From Gorsachius magnificus (lineage: Eukaryota > Chordata > Aves > Pelecaniformes > Ardeidae): a stretch of 64,000 nucleotides of DNA. The position numbers were made by a program, and so were the translations under genes. Within the stretch, counting starts at the first letter, position 1. Each line of letters starts with the position of its first letter. The stretch is from positions 2,852,001-2,916,000 of the forward strand of contig CM067081.1 of NCBI GenBank assembly GCA_034008185.1. The letters are read 5' to 3'. The notes under the pieces were generated by a model. It did not search any database, was not told where the DNA came from, and saw only the letters and a program-made list of their open reading frames with translations. Positions 1 to 8,983 of the stretch are shown in pieces.

Positions 1-1490
1 GGTGTTGGAAAGGATGTTATTGTTCAAGAATAATCATGCCAGACACGTGGGTTAATAATAGACAGGGTCGTATATCGCCTGCGCCAAGGCAAGCACCAAG
101 CAAAACACAACCACAGGCATTTCCAAACCCATCTATCGAACTAGTAGGGCTTCTCAGTGGGGAAAAAATAAATATCCTTGAGGGGGACAGAGGCAAAATA
201 TTTCTCATCTGGTTTTTTGGGATTGTTTTCTGATTTTCAGTGAGCTGAATGGGAAAAAAGAAAAAAAAAAAAAAAGTTGCAGGACAAGTACTGGTAGAAC
301 AAGTGAGCGGGGAGCTGGGTGGCAGCCAGGTCCCTGCCGCTGCTCCGGTCGCGTGAAAGCAGAGGCTGGCCCCGGGGCTCAGCTGTGTTGTCACGGATCC
401 AGGCTCAACTTTTCCTTCCTCCCAAGAAACATGGTGTCACGATTCGCACCTGCAAGTCACACGTTTGGGCGGCTGCTCAGCCTGGGGCTACGGTGGTTGC
501 ATCTTTACTTCTGCAATTGTAATACTCCATTAAGCACTGAGGGTTTTTTTTTATTGTTAATTTTTTAAAAATTTATTTTATTAATGTGTCTTTCCAGGCT
601 GGTACCCCACTGCAGCATACGGAGCAAGAAGATGATCCGGATTCAGAGAATTTGCACCCAAAATGTATGAAAAGGTGGGTATAGGTCAATAGAAAGATGA
701 TGGATCTGGATAGATGCTGGTCCCAGCACACTAACATTTTTCTATCTGCCTATCTCATGTTCTCACAACCTGGCAGTACCATTTTCTGCAGGTTTTTATT
801 CCGGTTGCGATAAGAAAAGCGACGTCATCCCTTACTTTGCTTGCAGATAACTCTATTTAAGTCAACGGGGGACACAGACGGGCAGGAGACCATTCCCCTT
901 TCACTCAGCAGTATTTTTGTGGTGATTTATTTCTGTCCTGGGCTCCCTTTTGGAGGTCTTATCCAAGAGCTGTTGGGCAAGACCCTTTCTTCAGACAGGC
1001 TCTTGGAATTTTCCATTTTTATACACATTTCAACAGGCCACTACAACTGTTGGACGATGGCCATTTGGCCAAATGGAGAGTGAACAAGCCCTGGTGCCAG
1101 TTTGACTCAAAAAGATGGGTATGGGAATGCCTCAGGGAACTGACAAAAAAAAAAATAAATCAACTCTTTCACTTCTGAATCTCTGATTTAAGCTCTTCAC
1201 AGCTGAAAATAAAACTTTTTTTGCGAAACACGCTGGTAGAAACGTCTCTCTGGGCCAAAAAGTAGATGTTGCGGCGACATCCCTGGGAGCAACAGGAAAA
1301 AACTGCTGGCTCAGCAAGGCATGATCCTGCTCCCACCCTAAAAGCCAGGCAAAAGTTGAAGGGGTTTTGGGGGTGTTTCGGTGGTGATTGCTACCTGTCC
1401 TCTGAATCTGGGGAGCTCCGCTTGAAGTGCTTCTCAAATGCAGATTCTTTTTATTTTCTCCAAATTACAGAAGATGAAACTGAGATTTTA
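1..1490. other. upstream flank, no gene recognised
   Basis: I see only low-complexity tracts (a poly-A run near 256-274 and a T-rich stretch near 540-580) and short open frames with no recognisable protein. No CR1 tail, tRNA or promoter motif stands out. In mammals the gene upstream of DGAT2 is MOGAT2, but no MOGAT2-like exon (for example one carrying an HPHG motif) is visible here. Confidence 0.5.
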
Positions 1491-1492
1491 GC

Positions 1493-1864
1493 CTGAAGAA
1501 GAGAAGGCTGAGGGGATCTCATCAACACGCACAAATATCTCAAGGGTGGGTGTCACGAGGATGGAGCCAGACTCTTCTCAGTGGTGCCCAGCACCAGGAC
1601 AAGGGGAAATGGGCACAACCTGAAGCAGAAGAGGTTCCAGTTGAACGGGAGGAAGAAATTCTTTACTTTGAGGGTGCCTGAGCCCTGGCCCAGGCTGCCC
1701 AGGGGGTTTGTGGAGTCTCCTTCTCTGGAGATCTTCAACCCCCGCCTGGCCGCTGTCCTGTGCCCCCTGCTCTGGGTGAGCCTGCCTGAGCAGGGGGTTG
1801 GGACTGGGTGAGCTCTGGAGGTCCCTGCCAAACCCTGCCATGCTGGGATTCTGGGATTCTGTGA
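1493..1864 (+). mobile_element. CR1 retrotransposon 3' fragment, GGGATTCTG-tail type
   Basis: This is the 3' end of a CR1 LINE: the C-terminal coding remnant (the 'aggacaaggggaaatgggca' region) followed by a 3' UTR. It ends in a repeated GGGATTCT(G) tail near 1846-1864 instead of the ATTCTATG tail of most other copies here. The copies at 6692-7492 and 18580-18752 carry the same type of end. It is 5' truncated and has no open frame. Calling it a separate CR1 subfamily is my inference. Confidence 0.85.
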
Positions 1865-1925
1865 AAGGTGTAGAGGCCCAGGGATGTAGCAAAATCCCCC
1901 CTTTAACCACAGGGCCATATATGAC

Positions 1926-2020
1926 CCCATTTAGTGGTGTGATGGCAATGTTAGGGGAACGGTTCGACTTGATGATCTTAAAGATCTTTTCCAACCTAAA
2001 TGATTCTATGATTCTAAAGA
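1926..2020 (+). mobile_element. CR1 3' end, short fragment
   Basis: About 95 bp of CR1 3' UTR: the 'tttagtggtgtgatggcaat' block, then a 'gatgatcttaaagatctttt' block, ending in ATTCTATGATTCTA. It lies 60 bp beyond the preceding CR1 in the same orientation but has a different tail, so it is a separate insertion. Confidence 0.85.
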
Positions 2021-2208
2021 ATCGGGTTTAATGTCATGGGATCTGGGACAGACCCATCTGTCTCCATCTGTAAAAATATATAAAAATCTCTTGGCAAGTG
2101 CAGCTACATTAAAATCTCGATGCAAACCTAAATGATACCTGGTTTCTTATGGATGTCTTGAGTAGATCCTTAAATCTCTTGATCAGAGAATAAAATGAGG
2201 CTTGGTCA

Positions 2209-2240
2209 GTGGTTTAGGGACAGTGATTGGCCTCATCTCT
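2209..2240. repeat. 32-bp sequence repeated exactly at 4703-4734
   Basis: The 32 bases here recur without mismatch at 4703-4734 in the same orientation, with unrelated flanks on both sides. The core reads 'ttagggacagtgattggcct'. I do not recognise the family. It could be a remnant of a dispersed repeat or a short templated insertion. Confidence 0.7.
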
Positions 2241-2261
2241 TAATACTGGACAAGTAATTTA

Positions 2262-2575
2262 ATCACAGAATCACAGGATCGTTTAGGTTGGAAAAGCCCT
2301 TTAAGCTCGCCCAGCCCAACCGTTCCCCTACCCCTGCCATCCCACCCCCAAACCCTGGCCCTCAGCACCGCCTCTGCCCGGCTGTTAAATCCCCCCAGGG
2401 ATGGGGACTCGACCCCTTCCCTGGGCAGCCTCTTCCACTGCTCGACAGCCCTTGCGAGGAAGAAATTCTTCCTAATGTCCAACCGAAACCTTCCCTGGTG
2501 CAACTTGAGGCTCTTTCCCCTCATCCCACCGCCTGTTGCCTGGGAGCAGAGCCCGACCCCCCCCAGCTCCCCCAA
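2262..2575 (-). mobile_element. CR1 3' fragment, minus strand
   Basis: Read on the minus strand this is a CR1 C-terminal coding remnant plus 3' UTR. The tail is at the left end (CACAGAATCACAGGATCG, 2264-2281), followed by the complement of the usual 'aaaggtcttttccaacc' block. It is 5' truncated near 2575 and lies about 400 bp upstream of the DGAT2 transcription start. Confidence 0.85.
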
Positions 2576-2747
2576 ATCGCACTGGGGGAGCTAAAATCAG
2601 CCAAGAGCAGGATGGGAGACCATGATAGCAAGAGGGGAGCGCTGCGTCTTAAAATACACATCACTAGTGGGGGCTTGGGGGGATTTGTCCCCCACCTTGC
2701 CACGGGGTGGCGGGGGGGAGAAGGAAAACAGGGAAGGAAATATCTCG

Positions 2748-2778
2748 CGGGGGGTGGTGGGGTGGTGGTGGTGGGGGA
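2748..2778 (+). repeat. G-rich tract with G-quadruplex potential
   Basis: There are repeated runs of two to six G separated by single T residues about 200 bp upstream of the DGAT2 TATA box. The run pattern fits a possible G-quadruplex on the + strand. No function can be read from the sequence alone. Confidence 0.5.
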
Positions 2779-2889
2779 GCTCCCCTGCCCTGTGCCCCCT
2801 CCCCAAATCCCCATCCCATGCAGCAAGATGTATCACCGGGGTTAAGAGCTTCCCCCCCCAACACACCCCGGGCTGAAGGACCCGGGCGT

Positions 2890-2985
2890 CCTGCCGGGGC
2901 CCGCCCCTTCCCGCCCTCCCTCCTCCTCCTCCCTCCTCCTCCTCCCCGGGGCTATATAGGGATGCGCCGCCGGTGCTTCTCCCAC
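2890..2985 (+). promoter_or_regulatory. DGAT2: DGAT2 core promoter (TATA box, GC box, CT tract)
   Basis: A TATATA box lies at 2953-2958 in a GC-rich setting. It is preceded by a CCCGCCCC GC-box-like motif near 2899-2907 and a CCT-repeat tract at 2911-2947. By the usual 25-30 bp spacing, transcription should start near 2980-2986. That leaves a 5' UTR of about 85 bases before the ATG at 3068. The exact start site is inferred from spacing only. Confidence 0.7.
2911..2947 (+). repeat. pyrimidine (CCT)n tract in DGAT2 promoter
   Basis: A pure C/T stretch built of CCT and CCCT units directly 5' of the TATA box. Such tracts often carry Sp1/MAZ-type sites and can be polymorphic in length. The functional reading is inference. 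Confidence 0.6.
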
Positions 2986-3032
2986 TCGCCGGCCGTACCG
3001 GAGCTGCGGAGCTGGGTACCTTTCTCCATCCC

Positions 3033-3053
3033 ATGGCCCTAGCCGGGACCTGA
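3033..3053 (+). other. upstream ORF in DGAT2 5' UTR (6 codons)
   Basis: ATG at 3033 is followed by five sense codons and TGA at 3051-3053 (peptide MALAGT). It ends 14 bases before the DGAT2 start codon. Its context (CCC before the ATG, G after) is moderately good. It counts as an upstream ORF only if transcription starts upstream of 3033, which the TATA position supports. Any effect on DGAT2 translation is untested. Confidence 0.5.
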
Positions 3054-3067
3054 CCCCCTCCTCCGCA

Positions 3068-3107
3068 ATGAAGACCATCATCGCTGCCTACTCCGGGGTG
3101 CTACGAG
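3068..3107 (+). CDS. DGAT2: DGAT2 exon 1, start codon and residues 1-14 (part)
   Basis: The ATG at 3068 has a purine at -3 and opens MKTIIAAYSGVLRG, which differs from the human N-terminus at a single residue (Ile for Leu at position 4). The donor GT is at 3108 after one base of codon 14 (phase 1) and joins exon 2 to give ...LRGTGSS. Human exon 1 sequence carries on for about 26 more residues at this point. Those residues are absent here because the donor is earlier. The next downstream GT examined (3202) would be in the wrong phase for exon 2. Confidence 0.93.
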
Positions 3108-5811
3108 GTACCGGGGCGGGGGGGGAGAGGCGGGTACCGGTACCGGGAGGATGCTGGCGGCGGGTGGGGGGGGGCAGCATCCCGGCGTGCCGAGGCGCAG
3201 GGTGGGATGGAAGCAGGACCGAAACGCTCAGCTTTATTTATTATATTCACCTTCCTCCTGCAGGCAGGGGTGGTTTTTAAAGAGGGGGAAGGCGGGGGGG
3301 GGGGAGCAGCGGGCAATGGTGGGGAGGCTGGGCTGCAGCTTTTGCTGGGGGGGAGGGTTACAGCTCCCTGCACAGGTTTTGCTTTTTAGCGAGCTTGGAG
3401 GGTTGGGCTGCTTCCCCCAAGCTGCTGCAAACGGCCCTGCTTTATCTAAGCCAGTTTGCACCCTGGCAAAATATGTGTAGGGGGGTGGCATTTGCTTAAA
3501 ATCGGGCTTTTTCTCCCCCTGTCCCTTGTGATGGTAGGAAGGAAAGTGTAGTAGTTTTACCAATGCTATGTGGCTGGTAAAATTCACTGCTTGCAGCCCT
3601 GTTCCGTAATACTACCTTCCCCACACCTACCTCACTAGGGGAGGTGAAAAAAAAAACCCAAACAGGTTGCTATTTATTGTTGTGTTGTAATGGGGTGTGG
3701 AAGATTCAGTGTGAAAGCAAGGGTTTAGGTTAGGAAGTACAGCAGAGACTTTGCTTTTAGAAGCTTTGGTGCTGGTAATAAGTCACTTCCTCGGCGAGAG
3801 GAGCAGGTTGGGTGTCGGTGGCTGACACCCATCGCGGGAGAGCGGCTGCGGATGCCGACTGCTTCCTGCTGTAGGCTGAAAGGCGTAGGGGAAAGATGTT
3901 GGAGGCAAGATGGGAACCCCCAAACTGCAGGCTGCCTTGCGTGCTTGTAAAAGGAGCTCTAGGGATCTCACAGGAATAAATTCAACAAGTCTAAATATTT
4001 GCTTGATCAAGAGCCCTGAGCTCCTCCTGCAAGGGTGCTCATCTAGAGAAGTGTCAGGACTTGCAAATAGTGGGGGTTTTGCAGGAAAATGCACTGGGAC
4101 AACAATTTACCCCGTGCCTTGTGGAGGGTCCTCAAGCGATCGCCCTGTCGGTGTTGCAAAAGGCTTTCTGCCCTGAAAAAGCAAACTGATAATTCCTCCT
4201 GGGATGAAGAGACCAGTGAAATGGCTTGTTGATTAAGCAAACCTTTAGCAGAGCTAAGAGGACCTGAACCTGGTGAATTAACCCCTAAGCTCTTGCTTTC
4301 GCACCATGTCCTGCCTTGTCCTGCATGTAGAGCTGCCGGTGCTCATCTCTGTCGGAACGATGTGGCACCCACTGATAATAGACGGAGCCATAGGATCGGT
4401 TGTGAACCTGTTGGGGAAAAGATCTGCACGTGTTTTCCACGCTCAGCTCTGGTCTTTAAAGTAACTTTGCTTGCGTATACAACTAGCAAGATGCCAAGTG
4501 GTGTTCCGAGCTGAGAGGGGTCATTTGGATTAACAGCGTGTGAACTGTTAAATTGAGAGTTAACTGCAAGCCAGGGATAGAGAATAAATCATTCAGGAGA
4601 CCTATAAAATATGTAGGGCTGACCCAAGACCTCGGTGGCCACCTTGTTGGCACTGGCATGTTAATGATGGATCTAGGCCACGTGCATAATTCAAAATGGA
4701 GTGTGGTTTAGGGACAGTGATTGGCCTCATCTCTAGATAATCCTGCTTAGCGATGGAAAGCTGCCTTAACTCTCCTCAGGTCATTTTTCCTCTGGGGCAC
4801 CTCGTGGGGGTCCTGCAGTGATATTTGTGCTTCCTTACTCGTTTCTTCATGTGAGACGGGAGATGTTGCCTTGGTGACTGCAGCATCCACCAACGCAGCC
4901 CCTTGCTGGTTCTGTAGCCTGTCACGGGGAACAAGATGCAGGACCAGCTTCAAAGCCTGCCTGTTCCAAGCAAAAGCCAGGTGCCTGCCAGAAGAGCTCA
5001 GGCTCAGGCTGGGCTTTGGGGATGATGACGTGGGACCCTGCAGATCAAAGATCGGAGGAGGTGATGTGGTGCAGCAGCTCATGCACGGGACCTCATGTCC
5101 TGCCTGATCATGTTGGATAACTCCCCCGCTACATAGGATATTTAGAATAAACCCACTAGACTTTTTCTTTTTTCTACCTCCCTGAATGTCTTTTCAAAGT
5201 ATCTTGCATGTGTAAAGGGCTGACTTTTACGGGGTTAGGGTCTGAAGGGCTCATACTGTCCTTTAGTCTTCAGTCTTCTTGCTTGCCTGGCATCTGGCTT
5301 TGCCCTGGTGCTTGTGAATTTGGCTGAAAGTCTGATCCTATTTAAAAACCAGCAAAAAAAAATGTGTGGGCATCTGCCTCTCTATCCATCCCTGTGTGTA
5401 CACAGGGGAATTTTCTTGGACGTCAACTCAGTATTGCGAAAATCAGAGCAGACCTTGGACCAATGCCTAGGGTTGAATGATGCTTCAAGATGGTTTGCTT
5501 GGGTAGGAGGGGTTGTCATCTCCTCTTCTTGACCTGCCCCACTTTGGCCATGGTCCAGGGACTCCCCTCCTTGTGTTTGGCAGAGCAGCAAGGAGGTGCT
5601 CCGCTCCCCTGAGGAAGGATGCCAGGGTGGCCAGAGCATTTTGGGGCTCTCCTTTGCTGCAGGATCTTTTCTCACCTCGTTTCATCTTACCAGAAGCTCC
5701 TTCTCTCCTCTGTTTTGGCTGGACTGTGGCTAAAAGCTTTAGGCAATATTGAACTTCCACAAGGTGGAACAAAATTGTAGAATAGTTTGGGGTGAGGAGG
5801 ATAGAGGTAGA
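3108..5811 (+). other. DGAT2 intron 1, first part, no feature recognised
   Basis: It is GC-rich at the start, with G-runs near 3118-3126 and 3290-3304, which probably continue the promoter CpG-rich zone. It then becomes ordinary intronic sequence. Apart from the exact 32-bp repeat at 4703-4734, I see no gene, transposon tail or RNA gene. Confidence 0.5.
4703..4734. repeat. second copy of the 32-bp exact repeat
   Basis: It is identical over 32 bases to 2209-2240, in direct orientation and 2.5 kb apart. The flanks are unrelated, so this is not a longer segmental duplication. Confidence 0.7.
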
Positions 5812-5915
5812 TGAGGTGCTTAGGGCCAGGGTTTAGTGGTGGGATGGCAGGGTTAGGGGAATGGTTGGGCTTGATGATCTTAAAGGTCTTTTCCAACTGG
5901 AATGATTCTAAGATG
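5812..5915 (+). mobile_element. CR1 3' end, short fragment
   Basis: A short CR1 3' UTR piece in DGAT2 intron 1. It carries the 'ttagggccagggtttagtgg' block and the 'ttaaaggtcttttccaac' block, and its ATTCTA tail is interrupted by a mutation. Confidence 0.85.
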
Positions 5916-6691
5916 ATTTCACAGCTTTACCTTGGAGTTAACATGCTGCACCTGAGGCTTGTCAGACCTCACTTCTGCTTTGGGAAGCACCTGGGGGCTT
6001 CTGTTTTGGGTGTAAAGCATCACTGCTGGCTGTGTTGTGGTGTCTCCTCTTGAGAGAACTGCCTGGGAGGTATAGGGCTGGACTTGCTTATGACTGAGCC
6101 CTTCTTTTAGAGCTCCTACACTCCTCCCCTGGGCACACCGATGAGATGTAGCAGGATTGTTCCCTTTCTCTTGTCTAAAGCCTCTAAGTCTTGCTGATAT
6201 AAATCTAGAATTGCTGACTGGCCAAGGACAGCTGGATCTACCCTCATGGTTACCTTGCTTTAACCCACATACAGCTGTGGCTGTTGGGACTGGAGGCCAA
6301 GTTCAGTGCTGCCATGAGATAAATATCATAGAGAAATTGTTTATTTGCTATGCTGAATCCCAGCTCCTTCCTAATGGGGCTGAAATAAATGTTGTTGTCA
6401 CATGTCCCTGTTAACTATGTTGTTGACCTCCAGTTGTAGGCATTCTTTCTTGCAGATAATGTAGGATTATTAAGCGGTCTCCTGGGGCATGAGCAAACTG
6501 CTATACAGCTGTGTACAGGGCAGGATAGCTATACCTGGTAACTCGTTATTCTCTAGCAAATGAGTTACTACCTAGCACCACTAACAACAAAGCTGGCTGT
6601 GGAGAGAGCTTGTGTGCTGCAGATGGGGCATCTGAGTATACCAAGAAGTGGAATAACTTGCGTTGCTCAAGGGGTTTTATAAATGTCACAT

Positions 6692-7492
6692 TTCACAGAA
6701 TCCCAGAATGGCAAGGGTTGGAAGGGACCTCGGGAGATCACCCAGTGCCACCCCCCTGCTCAAGCAGGTTCTCCTAGAGCATGTTACACAGGACAGTGTG
6801 GTTTGAATATCTCCAGAGAAGGAGACTCCATAACCCCCCTGGGCAGCTTGTGCCAGGGCTCTGTCACCCTCAAAGTAAAGAAGTTCTTTCTCCTGTTCAA
6901 CTGGAACCTCTTCTGCTTCAGTTTGTGCCCATTTCCCCTTGTCCTGGCGCTGGGCACCACTGAGAAGAGTCTGGCTCCATCCTCGTGACATCCACCCTTG
7001 AGATATTTGTAGGTGTTGATGAGGTCCCCTCTGTCTTCTCTTCTCCAGACTGAACAAGCCCAACTCCCTCAGCCTTTCCTCATAGGGGAGATGCTCCAGT
7101 CCCCCCATCATCCTTGTTGCTCTCCTCTGAACTCTTTCTAGGAGTTCCTCATCTTCTTGAACTGGGGAGCCCAGAACTGGACACAGTGCTCCAGATGAGG
7201 TCTCCCCAGGGCAGAGCAGAGGGGGAGGAGAACCTCCCTCACCCTGCTGGCCACGATCCTCTTAATGCACCCCAGGATGCCATTGGCCTTCTTGGCAACA
7301 AGGGCCCCCTGCTGGCTCATGGCCAGCTTGTTGTCCACCAGGACTCCCAGGTCCCTCTGGGCAGAGCTGCCCCCAGCCTGTACTGGTGCATTGGGTTCAA
7401 CCTCCCCAGGTACAGCACCCAACACTTGCCCTTGTTGAACTTCATCAGGTTCCTCTCCACCCAACTCTCCAGCCTGGCCAGGTCCTGCTGAA
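6692..7492 (-). mobile_element. CR1 fragment, minus strand, about 0.8 kb
   Basis: The tail lies at the left (CACAGAATCCCAGAATGG), with CR1 C-terminal coding remnants toward 7492. Broken reading frames still show CR1 protein motifs such as [14 protein letters not shown] and [17 protein letters not shown]. The GGGATTCT-type end groups it with the copies at 1493 and 18580. It contains frameshifts and is inactive. Confidence 0.9.
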
Positions 7493-8077
7493 TGAATTGA
7501 ATGGAGTGGCTTGCCCTGCAGACTCCTGCCCTTGGATGGGAGGCTGGGTCCTCGCGAGGATCCTAGTGTCGGCCTAATCTCGTATTGTTACGCCTGCAAT
7601 GTCAGCTTCTCTGCCAAATGTGCAGCTCAATGTCCATTTGCATCTCATGCTTTGGAGAGGCTCAGCTCTCCTACATCAAGTTGGTTTTCATCTAAATAAG
7701 CTGTGTGATGCAGTATAATTCTTGGCCAAGAATTAACATGCTAATTGTCTTGAAAAGGCAGCAGATGAAGCTTGGCTTTAACAAGCTCTCAGTGTATTTT
7801 TAACTATCTGCAACACTTGTACTTCCTCTTGGCTAATTAATTTGACTGCTTTTCAATTAAGAGCTGTGGATTGGGTTTTCTGGTGTCCGAATGTGAAGTC
7901 CTGTTTGCTTCCTCTCCTAGGACCCTTGGGTCTGCCCCCCTGCCTAGGTAAATCAAGGTGTTTGAGCACTTGATCTGAAATAAACTGTGCGGAAAGTGCA
8001 GCAGATGCTGTTCCTAGCTTAGTCTGTGTTGCAGGTGTGAATCAGATGCTTGATCAAACCCTTCAGTGTTGCCAGAA

Positions 8078-8458
8078 AAGCACCGGAGCTGGGGAGGGGT
8101 CTGGAGCCCCAGGCTGCTGGGGAGTGGCTGGGGGAGCTGGGGGGGTTCAGCCTGGAGCAGAGGAGGCTGAGGGGAGCCCTCATCGCTCCCTACAACCGGG
8201 GGGGTCGGGCTCTGCTCCCAGGGAAGGGGTGATGGGACGAGGGGCAATGGCCTCAAGTTGTGCCAGGGCAGGGTTAGGACATCAGGAAAACTTCCTTCCC
8301 TGAAAGGGCTGTCAAATCCCCACCCCTGGGATATTTAAAAGCTGGGCAGACGTGGTGCTGAGGGCCAGGGTTTAGTGCTGGGATGGCAGGGTTAGGGGAA
8401 CGGTTGGGCTTGATGATCTTAAAGGTCTTTTCCAACCCAAACGATTCCATGATTTTAT
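8078..8458 (+). mobile_element. CR1 3' fragment
   Basis: CR1 C-terminal coding remnant plus 3' UTR in intron 1 of DGAT2, ending in a mutated ATTCCATGATTTTATGA tail. The frame is broken. The next CR1 follows about 150 bp on, in the same orientation. Confidence 0.88.
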
Positions 8459-8604
8459 GAACTCCTGGATCTCCTTGGTAGCATCTCCTGTGCTTGGCTC
8501 TGATGGCTGCTGGAATTAAATAAGCATTCTAAGCCCACCACCAGTTGGGGGACAGCTGGATAATGTCACTGCACTTCCTTGGAAGGCTGCAGATGGCTGA
8601 GCAG

Positions 8605-8983
8605 CAGTGAGGAGGCTGAGGGGAGACCTGATCGCCCTCTACAACTGCCTGAGAGGAGGGGGGAGTGAGGTGGGGGTCGTGAGGTGGGGGTCGGCCTCTT
8701 CTCCCTGGTAACAGATGATAGGACGAGGGGGAATGGTTTGAAGCTGCGCCAGGGCGGGTTTAGGCTGGACATTAGGAAAAACTTCTTCACTGGGAGTGTT
8801 GTCAGGCTCTGGAATGGGCTGCCCAGGGAGGTGGTTGAGTCCCCATCCCTGGAGGTATTTAAAAGAAGGATGGATGAGGTGCTTAGGGCCAGGGTTTAGT
8901 GGTGGGATGGCAGTGCTAGGTTAACGGTTGGACTCGATGATCTTAGAGGTCTTTTCCAACCGAGGTGATTCTATGATTCTATG
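8605..8983 (+). mobile_element. CR1 3' fragment, relatively young
   Basis: A 71-codon open stretch (8684-8896) still reads like the CR1 C-terminus ([19 protein letters not shown]). It is followed by a 3' UTR and a clean ATTCTATGATTCTATGA tail at 8967-8983. It is highly similar to the 3' end of the copy at 58190-59580. Confidence 0.9.

Noticed and set aside
590..682. Exon-like segment between 'tttccag' and an 'aaaaggtgggt' donor-like site
   Set aside because: The short peptide read (about 27 residues) matches nothing I know, and there is no second exon or promoter to support it.
3108..3201. Alternative DGAT2 exon 1 extended to a GT at 3202 to give a mammal-length N-terminus
   Set aside because: The extended peptide shows no similarity to the mammalian segment and the splice would be in phase 2, out of frame with exon 2.
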